Source: CBDCWO01 sp965223405 (lineage in GTDB: Bacteria; Bacteroidota; Bacteroidia; Chitinophagales; Saprospiraceae). Taken from it: a DNA stretch of 64,000 nt. Below are positions 1 to 7,714 of the stretch, piece by piece. Under the pieces are notes generated by a model. That model did not search any database. It was not told the DNA's origin and saw nothing but the letters and a program-made list of their open reading frames with translations. Within the stretch, counting starts at the first letter, position 1. Each line of letters starts with the position of its first letter. The DNA lies in contig CBDCWO010000006.1 in the NCBI GenBank assembly GCA_965223405.1, positions 124,001 through 188,000 of the forward strand, in the 5' to 3' direction. Position numbers and translations under genes: made by a program.

Positions 1-208
1 ATTTCAACTTTTTGTCCGGTGTTACTCGTGTCCAGATGGTGATATTTTCTTTTCCGGGATCTCCTGACGCCACTCCATGATAGAATGGGCGCATCGCCGG
101 ATTGAAAAGCGACTCCGTTCCTTCGTGGTAAGGAATCGTCTTCGTCTTATGGGAGACGGAGCATCCAAGTAGTGAGAGAAGGATCAGGATGAACAGAATG
201 TTTTTCAT
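1..208 (-). CDS. PhoD-like alkaline phosphatase, N-terminal part (runs off the window)
   Basis: Reading from the ATG at 208 toward base 1, the frame is open to the window edge. It begins with a hydrophobic signal peptide and a lipobox ending LLGC (Cys about residue 16), so the protein is a predicted exported lipoprotein. About 40 residues in is HGVASGDP, followed by ITIWTRVTP. This is the N-terminal signature of PhoD/PhoX-like metallophosphoesterases (PF16655 then PF09423), which release phosphate from phosphodiesters or monoesters outside the cytoplasm. Only 69 codons are visible, so metal ligands and full length cannot be checked. An IS1182-type element begins about 70 bp upstream of the start and may have separated the gene from its original promoter. 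Confidence 0.75.
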   Translation of the reverse strand, partial: MKNILFILILLSLLGCSVSHKTKTIPYHEGTESLFNPAMRPFYHGVASGDPGKENITIWTRVTPDKKLK

Positions 209-278
209 TTTTTCAGTTATTCAAACTTTCAACGCCAAATTATTCACCTCTTTTTCAACGTTTGCATAAATATAAAAA

Positions 279-2039
279 TTGAGTACACTCCATAAAGTCT
301 AAATTATAAAATCAAAAGATGATAGCATATTGAATAGACGATTTGAAAATGGTGTATTCTCTTATGGATCTATGTTGCATGATGAATGCTAGGAACATAA
401 GAATTGTTGTTTTTGGTTCTTTTATCCCAAAATAAGCTGTGATTCTTGAAATATTGACTGATAATGCTCGCATCAAGACATACCAATGGTGCTTAAGCAG
501 ACCCCGGTACCTGGTTTTCTGTCTTCGCCATAGTCTATGAAAGACTTGGTGGATGGTCGATTCGGCACTGGAACGTAAATTATAATCTTCCTCTGTGGAT
601 TGTTTCAATATTTTTAGACAGGCGATGTAGTTATCTACTTGCTCTTTGGTCTGGTAGATTGTCTGACCATTGTCTTTTCTGATCCTGTATTTTTGTGCTT
701 TTTCTGACCAGTAAACTTCACAATCTTGGCCTGTCTTGATGTCTATTACATGAAGTTGTTCCTCATCATCGTAGTGCATTTCATAGGTGCGGTTTCTGCC
801 TTTGAGTTTGTTCATCTTCCATGCTGGGGCAGTTTCTTTTTGCATTTCTTTTCTATTGTCTATACTGTCGTAGCCGCCGTCAGTGATGACTTGCTTGATT
901 GGATTGTCAGTTCCTAAGTTCTCTTGTGTGTTTTGTAGTGCGGGTTGTAAAAACTGGTCTTCGTTTACATTGGCTGGCGCTGTGATGACATCAGTGATAA
1001 GGTTAATTTCATTTTCTTCATCGCAGGTCTCTGTGATATTGCTGTGGTAGCCTTGCACCATTTGAACGTTTTGATCTTTACCCTTTTTACGATAAGCCGC
1101 TTCGATGTCGTGTATTGATTGGATTGAGTCGCTACTGATCTGAGTGGGATCTTGGGGATGTAGTTCGTCATCTTGATTGTCCTCTCCTATTTCAAAATCG
1201 TATTGTTCGGTAAGTATCTTGTACATTATACTTTGCTCGTCAATAATCTTGGTTTTATATAGTGCTAATAGAATATGTCCAAAATCGATGAGCATAGCTT
1301 CTTTTTCTTCCTTGCTTAATTGGTAGGTGAGGTTGGAAGTGCTTTTCTCGACTAGTTGTTTTAGGTAACCATATTGAGTCTCGTTTATGTGGGACTGTAT
1401 TTTCTCTAGGTCAATATGCTGTATGTTTACACGTACACTTTCTACAATGAGTTGTAGCCGGTTGTGGCGGGCTATGTTGCTTTGTATTAATTTCGAGTCC
1501 ATACGTATTTTGCTACCACTGATCGATAAGTTTGATAGCTGCTCACTGCTCACTTGGGCAAAGGTCTTTTTCATCAAATCCTCTCCTGTCGTCTCATAGT
1601 AATGAGCTAATTTGCTCCTGAACTCATAATAGGTCGATGCGCAGGGCACTTGCTCATCTAAATGTAATAGCCCTAAAGCTGAGCGTACCCGTAGATTGAA
1701 CATGCACTCGTCGAACAATTGTTCATCACTCCACCCTTGCATCTCTTTAAGCATCATCATTCCTATTAGTGTCCGTATCGAGGCATTTGGCCTTCCCATT
1801 TTCTCTGAATATAGTACAGAATATAAACTCTCATCTATTTGACTCACAAAATGATCTCTAAATACTGTATTCCATGAACTCCTGTTATTCAGTATTTTCT
1901 GCGAACCCTTCGATAAATGGTGACTCGCACTCTTGAACATATCAAACTGTTTGCCTGTATCTCTTTTAAACATGTTTCCAAGTTAATCAATATATATATT
2001 AATGTTATAATATATTCTGACTTTTCGGAGTGCACTCAA
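279..2039. mobile_element. IS1182-family insertion sequence, complete
   Basis: A single full-length transposase gene is bounded by imperfect terminal inverted repeats. The left end reads TTGAGTACACTCC at 279 and the right end, on the other strand, reads TTGAGTGCACTCC from 2039. Similarity continues into an AAAGTC block on both sides, giving about 25 bp of imperfect repeat. Family assignment comes from the transposase. No convincing target duplication was seen: the flanks are A/T-rich (AAAAA on the left, AATTA on the right), so the exact ends are uncertain by a few bases. The element sits between a phoD-like gene and a truncated reading frame at 2041-2182. Confidence 0.75.
312..1973 (-). CDS. 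IS1182-family DDE transposase
   Basis: The product is a 553-aa DDE transposase that would cut and join the ends of its own insertion sequence. The N-terminal 130 residues form the DUF772-type domain typical of IS1182/IS5-like elements (GRPNASIRTLIGMMMLKEM, then GWSDEQLFDECMFNLRVRSALGL). The catalytic core carries an ITDGGYDS motif about residue 365, which fits the second Asp region. Length is normal for the family and there is no frameshift, so the copy may be active. The ATG at 1973 follows the right terminal repeat by about 65 bp. The gene reads toward the phoD-like fragment. Confidence 0.9.
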   Translation of the reverse strand: MFKRDTGKQFDMFKSASHHLSKGSQKILNNRSSWNTVFRDHFVSQIDESLYSVLYSEKMGRPNASIRTLIGMMMLKEMQGWSDEQLFDECMFNLRVRSALGLLHLDEQVPCASTYYEFRSKLAHYYETTGEDLMKKTFAQVSSEQLSNLSISGSKIRMDSKLIQSNIARHNRLQLIVESVRVNIQHIDLEKIQSHINETQYGYLKQLVEKSTSNLTYQLSKEEKEAMLIDFGHILLALYKTKIIDEQSIMYKILTEQYDFEIGEDNQDDELHPQDPTQISSDSIQSIHDIEAAYRKKGKDQNVQMVQGYHSNITETCDEENEINLITDVITAPANVNEDQFLQPALQNTQENLGTDNPIKQVITDGGYDSIDNRKEMQKETAPAWKMNKLKGRNRTYEMHYDDEEQLHVIDIKTGQDCEVYWSEKAQKYRIRKDNGQTIYQTKEQVDNYIACLKILKQSTEEDYNLRSSAESTIHQVFHRLWRRQKTRYRGLLKHHWYVLMRALSVNISRITAYFGIKEPKTTILMFLAFIMQHRSIREYTIFKSSIQYAIIF

Positions 2040-2040
2040 A

Positions 2041-2182
2041 ATTATCAATTCGGTGGGGTACCAAGGTGGAAATAAAAACCGATTTAGATAACCAGTGCTC
2101 TGGTGATTATTCGTACTCCATCCCGCCAATTACAGAAAGAGAAGATCGCGAGTTATACGTGCATTTCATATTAAGTCAATAG
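2041..2182 (+). pseudogene. Truncated 3' end of an unidentified coding sequence abutting the IS
   Basis: Directly outside the right IS end a plus-strand frame stays open for 46 codons and stops at TAG (2180-2182). The translation looks protein-like, with mixed composition (RWGTKVEIKTDLDN, then ITEREDRELYVHFILSQ). It has no start codon of its own and enters from the IS edge. The matching 5' part is not on the other side of the IS (209-278), so this is probably a gene tail cut off by IS insertion plus rearrangement. The family was not recognised. The frame could be open by chance. Confidence 0.3.
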
Positions 2183-2235
2183 AGATAGATTGTCTTCGTA
2201 CACATACCATGACATGCCAACTTGTCTTATTTATT

Positions 2236-2243
2236 TAGATTTG
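2236..2243 (+). promoter_or_regulatory. Candidate -7 promoter element TAGATTTG
   Basis: TAGATTTG fits the Bacteroidota -7 consensus TAnnTTTG. No TTTG lies at the expected -33 distance (CATG is there instead), so it is only a half match. Transcription would begin near 2250, which supports the ATG at 2317 over the upstream in-frame codon at 2248 as the start of the lipoprotein gene. Confidence 0.3.
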
Positions 2244-2316
2244 TTTTTTGAAGTACTTGCTTTATAATTACAAATCAACTATTTTCTATATATTATTTAA
2301 TTCATATTCAAATATT

Positions 2317-3387
2317 ATGAGAACGACAATTTGTGCCGGCACCATGTTCATTTTCTTACAGATTTTTTCCTGGTTTTCATGTACTTCAAATAGCCAATAT
2401 CTAGTCGAGATAATACCTATGGATAAGTACGCTGATCCTGATGCCCAACTAATTGGAAAAAAATATGTGCCGGAGGTGTTTATCTATTCACCAATCAATA
2501 TTGGAATTACATCGGATAAACTAATTATTCAAGATGACGGATCTGAAAAAAAGTTTAAGTTCTTCTCATACCCTGAGATAAAATTCCTATATGATTGGGG
2601 AAGTTCCGGGAAAGGTCCGGATCAATTTACTCATGTAGCGTATAATTCCTTTAGTGCCACAAATGATGGATTTTACTTTATTGATTTAAACAAACTATTA
2701 TGGTATAATTTTAATGATGAAAACAGACCATTTTTAGCCAAACAAACTGAACTATTCAGTGGTAGCATTAATAGCTTTATATTGTTAAATGATGAGAAAT
2801 ATGTGGCCGGCTCAAATATGAGTGGGGATACGCCGATTCCATTAAAACAATTTAGGTTTTTATTCCCAAACAAAAAAGAAGGAAATTTCTTTGGAGACTT
2901 TCCAGAGGAAAATATTACATTAAATGTACAAGTACCCGAATCTCTTAAAATGACATTTTTCTATGGGACAGATGGAGTGTCTAATTTATCTCAAAGAAAA
3001 TTTGCTGTAGTATATTGGAGGTCACCCAGAGCAAAAATCTTTGATTTTTCCGGCAATTTACTCAAAGAAGTTGTCTTTAATTTTGAAGGAGAACCTGAAA
3101 ATACAAGTGCCAAAATACTACTTGGATCGCCGTTTGCCACAAACGAGTATATTTACTTTTTATATATCAATCAAACTGTCGATCAACTAACTAATAATCC
3201 TGAACATGCACCTGACCTAGTGGTAATGAATTGGGAGGGAAAATTGATTGACCGGTTTAAATTTGATACTTCCATTATATCCTTTGTAGTCTCCGAGCGT
3301 TACAGAAAGCTGTATGGAATTAATATAAGCCAAAAGGAAGAAAGTAACCACATTTACGAATATGATTTACCTATATTGAGCCAATAA
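2317..3387 (+). CDS. BF3164-type lipoprotein (TolB-like 6-bladed propeller)
   Basis: This is a 356-aa predicted outer-surface or periplasmic lipoprotein. The signal peptide ends in WFSC about residue 20. The body resembles the BF3164/TolB-like family (PF15869), with repeated short beta-rich segments such as FKFFSYPEIKFLYDWGSSGKGPDQF and a C-terminal DLVVMNWEGKLIDRFKFD. Members of this family are common in Bacteroidota but have no settled biochemical function. The frame continues upstream to 2248, but the ATG at 2317 gives a proper lipoprotein signal peptide and lies downstream of a candidate promoter element. The gene stands alone, with a mobile-element cluster immediately downstream. Confidence 0.75.
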   Translation: MRTTICAGTMFIFLQIFSWFSCTSNSQYLVEIIPMDKYADPDAQLIGKKYVPEVFIYSPINIGITSDKLIIQDDGSEKKFKFFSYPEIKFLYDWGSSGKGPDQFTHVAYNSFSATNDGFYFIDLNKLLWYNFNDENRPFLAKQTELFSGSINSFILLNDEKYVAGSNMSGDTPIPLKQFRFLFPNKKEGNFFGDFPEENITLNVQVPESLKMTFFYGTDGVSNLSQRKFAVVYWRSPRAKIFDFSGNLLKEVVFNFEGEPENTSAKILLGSPFATNEYIYFLYINQTVDQLTNNPEHAPDLVVMNWEGKLIDRFKFDTSIISFVVSERYRKLYGINISQKEESNHIYEYDLPILSQ

Positions 3388-3390
3388 TAG

Positions 3391-3789
3391 CTTTACTTCG
3401 GTCTTAAACCAATAACCTGAGTTCGACCAATCATTTATTCACAGTAAGCTGATAGTCATATATTTATAAATTCAAATTAGTTGATCTTTTGATTATTAAC
3501 TGATTTTTAAGGTTAAAGCCATTGAAACAGCAATCTTTAGCCAATAAAAGCCTTGCAAATAGCGCTGCTATTACTGCATTTTTCTTGTCTAAATCTCACT
3601 ATTTCAATGACTTCTGTGATCAAATCATTAGTCGAACTCAGGTCAATAGGACAACGCTGTAGCCAATCGCAGATTCCATCACAAAAGCATCTTGGGTATG
3701 TTATCAGGCAATCAATGTGTAGGCAGCTTTTGCAATTTGGAATACAAACTTTCAATACACCTTTGATTTTGTTCAAGCTTCCAATATAA
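3391..3789 (+). pseudogene. Possible decayed IS110-type transposase C-terminus, split by a MITE
   Basis: If the 231-bp MITE and one copy of its AAT target duplication are removed, the flanks join in one frame that reads YFGLKPIGQRC, then a region ending in AAFAIWNTN in a neighbouring frame. The Y-x-GL-x-P start and the later alanine-rich AAFA stretch recall the Transposase_20 domain of IS110-family enzymes. The frame has drifted, with the best similarity in two frames. Nothing indicates that it is functional. The assignment rests on pattern memory only and could be wrong. Confidence 0.28.
3414..3644. mobile_element. 231-bp MITE, copy A
   Basis: A non-coding 231-bp element is bounded by about 22-bp imperfect inverted repeats that start AACCTGAGTTCGAC. 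It is flanked by a 3-bp direct repeat, AAT (3411-3413 and 3645-3647). A second copy of the same length lies at 26070-26300 in the opposite orientation and is nearly identical through its whole length. It has no transposase gene, so it depends on an enzyme encoded elsewhere. Short reading frames inside it, the same in both copies, are by-products of its sequence. Confidence 0.85.
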
Positions 3790-3802
3790 TTCGGATGGAA
3801 GA

Positions 3803-5914
3803 TTAAAAATTCTCCAACAACCACAGGTTGGCACTACTCTTTAAGATGTGATACACCAAATTTTTATTACCAGGATCAATATCTAAGCTGAACATACGAT
3901 GTCCAGGATTTTCTAAATCATATTCAATTTTTATTTTCTCTCCTGTTACGCTATTGACCACATATAACTCCTGATGATTATTTTTGATATTCAAATATTG
4001 TAATAATATTCGTTTACTATCCGACAGCCAAAGAGCTCCCATCAACTTTACTTTGTCACTAACACATAATATGGTGTCAAAAGAATTCATTTGAGAGGAA
4101 TAAATGACCAATTCATTATGGTATCGCACCGTTGGACCTATTAAAAATGCAAGTGACTTCCCATCTGGAGAAATATCATAAGCATATGCAAGATGTTCAT
4201 TTGCAGTAAATACAACTTGTTCTATCCCGGATAACAGATTTTTTTTCACGAGGCTTCTATCTCTGATGAAAATGATCTCATTATCGGACCACATTTCAGG
4301 TGCAACCCCATCTTCAACAATTTTTTTCATTTCATGTGTCTCCACATCTAGTCTGAATATTTCATAAACTGTCCCTGTAAAAATTGAAGAACTTGAGGCA
4401 ACACCCCTATTTCTTACTACAATGAATATTTTCTCATCCCCATAGGCCCAAACGGGTGAGGTTACTGCAATAGTAGAATTTTTGGGTAGGTCCAAAACTA
4501 TTTCTTTGCTTTCGCCGGATTCAAAATTTTTAACCTCGATAGACCTGGCACTTGATCGATACGCGATTTTTTTTCCATCGAAAGACCAATTGGGACAGAG
4601 TTGAATGCTGTTGTTATCATTAGATAACATCCTGGGAATACCTATTTGATTCGCTTGAACATCAATTGGAGTCGTATATAAGTCTACAATTTGCACATGC
4701 GACCAATAATAGTACTCTCCTGAACGTGTCAGTCCTACGTGACTATAAATCCCTCCTACACCATCAATTAAAATTTCGGATTTAGTAATGTTAAGATCAT
4801 TGTCAAAGTATGCTTTCCATAAAGCATTGGAATTGGAATAGTCGCTATAAAACAAAAAACTTTTGCCATCAGGGAGCCAAAGGGGATCCGATTCGTGTGA
4901 TCCGGGTTTATCAAAAATCTTTCTTTCCATCACACCATCCACACTTTGAAGGATCATATCATATTTCCCATTCAAATTTGCATCACTATAAAGAATAAAT
5001 GCGTTATCCGGGGACATAGATGCAGTGATCGGGTATATTCTGTATTGATTTGGTGGTAACTTCTTTAGAATCCTCTTGTAACATTTTTCAACATCAATCA
5101 GTATGATTTCGACAATATCCTCCTGTCTGTACCAAACTGTACATAAAAGGTATTTTCCATCCTTTGTCCATTCAATGGGCATTGGTATTTCTTTACCTTT
5201 ATAAGGACAGAGAATTCTGATTTCTCCAGTCTCCAGATCATATATCCTCAAGTCCTCTCCGGTATCTTCCCTTATCCAGAAGTATGCAATTTTTTTGTTA
5301 TCCGGGGACCAAACCGCAGCGCTTGAAATCCCTTTGGGTTTGGCAGCAACATTTCTGCCTGCATCTTTCTTTTTAGGATCAGGAGTTAGAATTATGGTTT
5401 CATCATTAATCCGATCATAAATGGCTAAATTACCTAATGGAGCACCGTAGGTAAGATATTTTCCATCCGAAGATATTTTCCCAACGGGCCCGCCCCTGAA
5501 ATACACTTTGGATGTTCTTAGCAAATTTGTTTTTGGTAAGGAAGAAGTTGTTATTGGAATTTGGTCGCTGGTTGAACGAGAATTCATATTTTGCATGCGA
5601 CTCTTGGCCTGTGCAGTAAACTTCGTTTGATCTGCATAGTTTGTGATCAGTCTAAGATAGTATTCGCGGGCTTTTTTTATCCCCTTTTTCTCATTGGCAA
5701 GGCCCAGCCTATACAACACCTCTGCTACAATAGGTCTTTCACTTGGAAATAAGGTAAGAACTTGATTGTATTTTTTTATGGCCAGATCCAGATCACCATT
5801 GATTTCATCTTCATAAATAGCCAGATTTAACAACTTAGCAGATTCTTGTCCCTTCAATGCAGTTGGCAAATTCAAAATAACAAATTGAACAAAATATATC
5901 AGAAGTAACCTCAT
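3803..5914 (-). CDS. TPR plus WD40-like (PD40) beta-propeller exported protein
   Basis: The product is 703 aa. An N-terminal signal peptide (about residues 1-22) is followed by one or two tetratricopeptide-like helical pairs (residues 25-115: LDLAIKKYNQVLTLFPSER, then EVLYRLGLANEKKG). The remainder is a TolB/tricorn-type propeller with several PD40 repeats, recognisable by PDNKKIAYF, PDGKSFLFYS, FDGKKIAYRS and PDGKSLAFL. It ends in ANLWLLENF, a typical terminus for such proteins. Propellers of this kind bind proteins or peptides. No peptidase or kinase domain is attached, so its role is unknown. It is transcribed alone. Its 3' end lies just past the IS-remnant/MITE cluster, from which it is convergent. 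Confidence 0.75.
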   Translation of the reverse strand: MRLLLIYFVQFVILNLPTALKGQESAKLLNLAIYEDEINGDLDLAIKKYNQVLTLFPSERPIVAEVLYRLGLANEKKGIKKAREYYLRLITNYADQTKFTAQAKSRMQNMNSRSTSDQIPITTSSLPKTNLLRTSKVYFRGGPVGKISSDGKYLTYGAPLGNLAIYDRINDETIILTPDPKKKDAGRNVAAKPKGISSAAVWSPDNKKIAYFWIREDTGEDLRIYDLETGEIRILCPYKGKEIPMPIEWTKDGKYLLCTVWYRQEDIVEIILIDVEKCYKRILKKLPPNQYRIYPITASMSPDNAFILYSDANLNGKYDMILQSVDGVMERKIFDKPGSHESDPLWLPDGKSFLFYSDYSNSNALWKAYFDNDLNITKSEILIDGVGGIYSHVGLTRSGEYYYWSHVQIVDLYTTPIDVQANQIGIPRMLSNDNNSIQLCPNWSFDGKKIAYRSSARSIEVKNFESGESKEIVLDLPKNSTIAVTSPVWAYGDEKIFIVVRNRGVASSSSIFTGTVYEIFRLDVETHEMKKIVEDGVAPEMWSDNEIIFIRDRSLVKKNLLSGIEQVVFTANEHLAYAYDISPDGKSLAFLIGPTVRYHNELVIYSSQMNSFDTILCVSDKVKLMGALWLSDSKRILLQYLNIKNNHQELYVVNSVTGEKIKIEYDLENPGHRMFSLDIDPGNKNLVYHILKSSANLWLLENF

Positions 5915-6170
5915 CGCAGTTTCAATAATTTCAATCCTATCTCATTAATTTACATAATATTTCAAGATAAATCTTTGAAATTCGAGTACGAACACATGGC
6001 ACAAATGCATATAAAGATATTGATGGAATAAAATATTTGTTGCCAAGCTTATAAAACTTCACAAAATCTTCACAAAAGTTTACCAACTCTTATTCAAAAA
6101 ATCTTCTATGTATGCTAATAGAGATAGTACATTACTTTGGAATCAAATATGTTAACTAAATTTTACTGTC

Positions 6171-6821
6171 ATGAAAAGAACAATATTTTTAATCATTTTT
6201 ATCAGTGTAGGAATGGTTTTGCACTTTTCTTGTGAAAAGAATACACCAAACCCAGAAAATGGTAATCTGGCCCTTGAATCCCGGGGAAAAGGAAAGCCGG
6301 GTAATGGTCCGAAGGGCGATAAATCTCCTAAAATCTACAGGCTAGAATACCATGGAGATCTTCAAGGGATTGCCTATGGACAGGCAACGCAGGATAGTAA
6401 AAAAAGGCAGGTGATCGATGCCGGGGATTGTGTTCCTTTTGTAATTACGGGTATAAATGAATTGACCGCATGTTATCCAAATTCAATTTCGAACATTTGG
6501 GGTCCAGGAGCCCGACTAATAGACAAAATGTTGGATGATCCGGGTGATATGAGAGTAGCTGTCCGGTTATTCATAAATTACAATGGCGCCAACCACTGGT
6601 TTAATTTCTTTGGCTATATCTGCTGCGACTCGAGCTGTAGCAATGCGGAAGGTTGTGGAAATACTATTCTACCTTCTCAGGAGGGAGATTCCATCTGGCT
6701 CATAATGGATAGAATGGTGGTAGAATCCGCCGATGGATGTATTGAAGATAGGCCTTTAACACAAGATGACGACGTAAGAGTAGAAATCACTCTGATAGGG
6801 AATAATTTTACTTGTCCCTAA
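6171..6821 (+). CDS. Orphan Cys-rich lipoprotein of unknown function
   Basis: The product is 216 aa with a signal peptide and the lipobox LHFSC (Cys about residue 21). A glycine/lysine-rich linker (RGKGKPGNGPKGDKSPK) follows, then a globular part with several cysteines (YICCDSSCSNAEGCGN) that probably form disulfides after export. I do not recognise a family. It is monocistronic and convergent with the response regulator gene downstream. The intergenic region holds a weak hairpin, CCTAAT/ATTAGG, near 6845. Confidence 0.6.
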   Translation: MKRTIFLIIFISVGMVLHFSCEKNTPNPENGNLALESRGKGKPGNGPKGDKSPKIYRLEYHGDLQGIAYGQATQDSKKRQVIDAGDCVPFVITGINELTACYPNSISNIWGPGARLIDKMLDDPGDMRVAVRLFINYNGANHWFNFFGYICCDSSCSNAEGCGNTILPSQEGDSIWLIMDRMVVESADGCIEDRPLTQDDDVRVEITLIGNNFTCP

Positions 6822-6997
6822 ATTCTTCTTTATTTAGAATAGCCTAATACCAAATTAGGTAGGCGTTGCGATCGGAAATCTATTAGAGAACTGTGTAGGA
6901 TTTCCGATGGCAACCTTGTTTCTGAGCTGATTGTATAATCCTTGATTCGTTGGATACATTTATCAAAAAGGTTATTTAAAGATCATATTATCCGTAT

Positions 6998-7714
6998 TTA
7001 ATTTTGGTTCTCAAAAGGATTATTTTTGAGTGCAACGAATTTATAACCAACACCGCGAACGCCAACAATTAACTGAGGATTGGCAGGGTCATCCTCAATT
7101 TTCTTGCGCAGATTCGAAACATGGGTATCTACAGTTCTCAACTCCACAATGACGGAATCCATCCATACCGAATCGAGGATTTGCCTTCTACTCAGTACTT
7201 TTGACGCATTAGTGATGAAAAACATCAACAATGAAAATTCAAGTGCGGTGGTTTTTACTGCTACACCATGCTTTAGTACTTGACGTCCTTCAACATCTAT
7301 AGATACATTTCCATATCTTAATAACTTCGCATCACTAATTTGCCTTTCCCAGTTCCGTTTTCTTAATTGGACTCTGACCCTAGCCTGCAACTCCCGAGGG
7401 CTAAAAGGTTTGGTCAAATAATCGTCAGCACCAAATTCCAAACCCAACACTTTATCGATTTCCTGGCTTTTAGCTGTCAACATGATAATCGGTGTAAAAA
7501 CTTGGTGTTTTCTGATGGATTTCAACACTTCAATACCGTTGAGCTTGGGCAACATTACATCCAGCAAAATAATGTCAATTTTTTCCTTCAGAGCCAACGA
7601 AAGACCTACCTCTCCGTCACGTGCAAGTAAGATATCATATCCTTCCATTCTGAAATCATCCTCCAAGCCCATCATAATGGCCTCTTCGTCTTCTATGATG
7701 AGTATTCTAGGCAT
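6998..7714 (-). CDS. OmpR-family response regulator
   Basis: This 238-aa DNA-binding regulator has a receiver domain (residues 1-120, acidic pair in IIEDEE, phospho-acceptor D52 in LLDVMLP, conserved Lys in YLTKPFSPREL) and a C-terminal winged helix (Trans_reg_C: ALEFSLLMFFI, RTVDTHVSNLRKKIE, VRGVGYKF). The ATG at 7714 is preferred because residues before MPRILIIEDEE are not part of the fold. This start overlaps the end of the upstream kinase gene by 8 bp, so the two are translationally coupled. It would be phosphorylated by that kinase. The target genes are not evident here. Confidence 0.92.
   Translation of the reverse strand: MPRILIIEDEEAIMMGLEDDFRMEGYDILLARDGEVGLSLALKEKIDIILLDVMLPKLNGIEVLKSIRKHQVFTPIIMLTAKSQEIDKVLGLEFGADDYLTKPFSPRELQARVRVQLRKRNWERQISDAKLLRYGNVSIDVEGRQVLKHGVAVKTTALEFSLLMFFITNASKVLSRRQILDSVWMDSVIVELRTVDTHVSNLRKKIEDDPANPQLIVGVRGVGYKFVALKNNPFENQN

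Noticed and set aside
726..917. Plus-strand frames inside the IS1182 transposase
   Set aside because: They lie antisense to an intact, well-recognised transposase and have no features of their own.
3537..3824. Reading frames within MITE copy A
   Set aside because: The same short frames occur in copy B with different flanks; they follow from the element's sequence and lack starts, partners or conservation signs.
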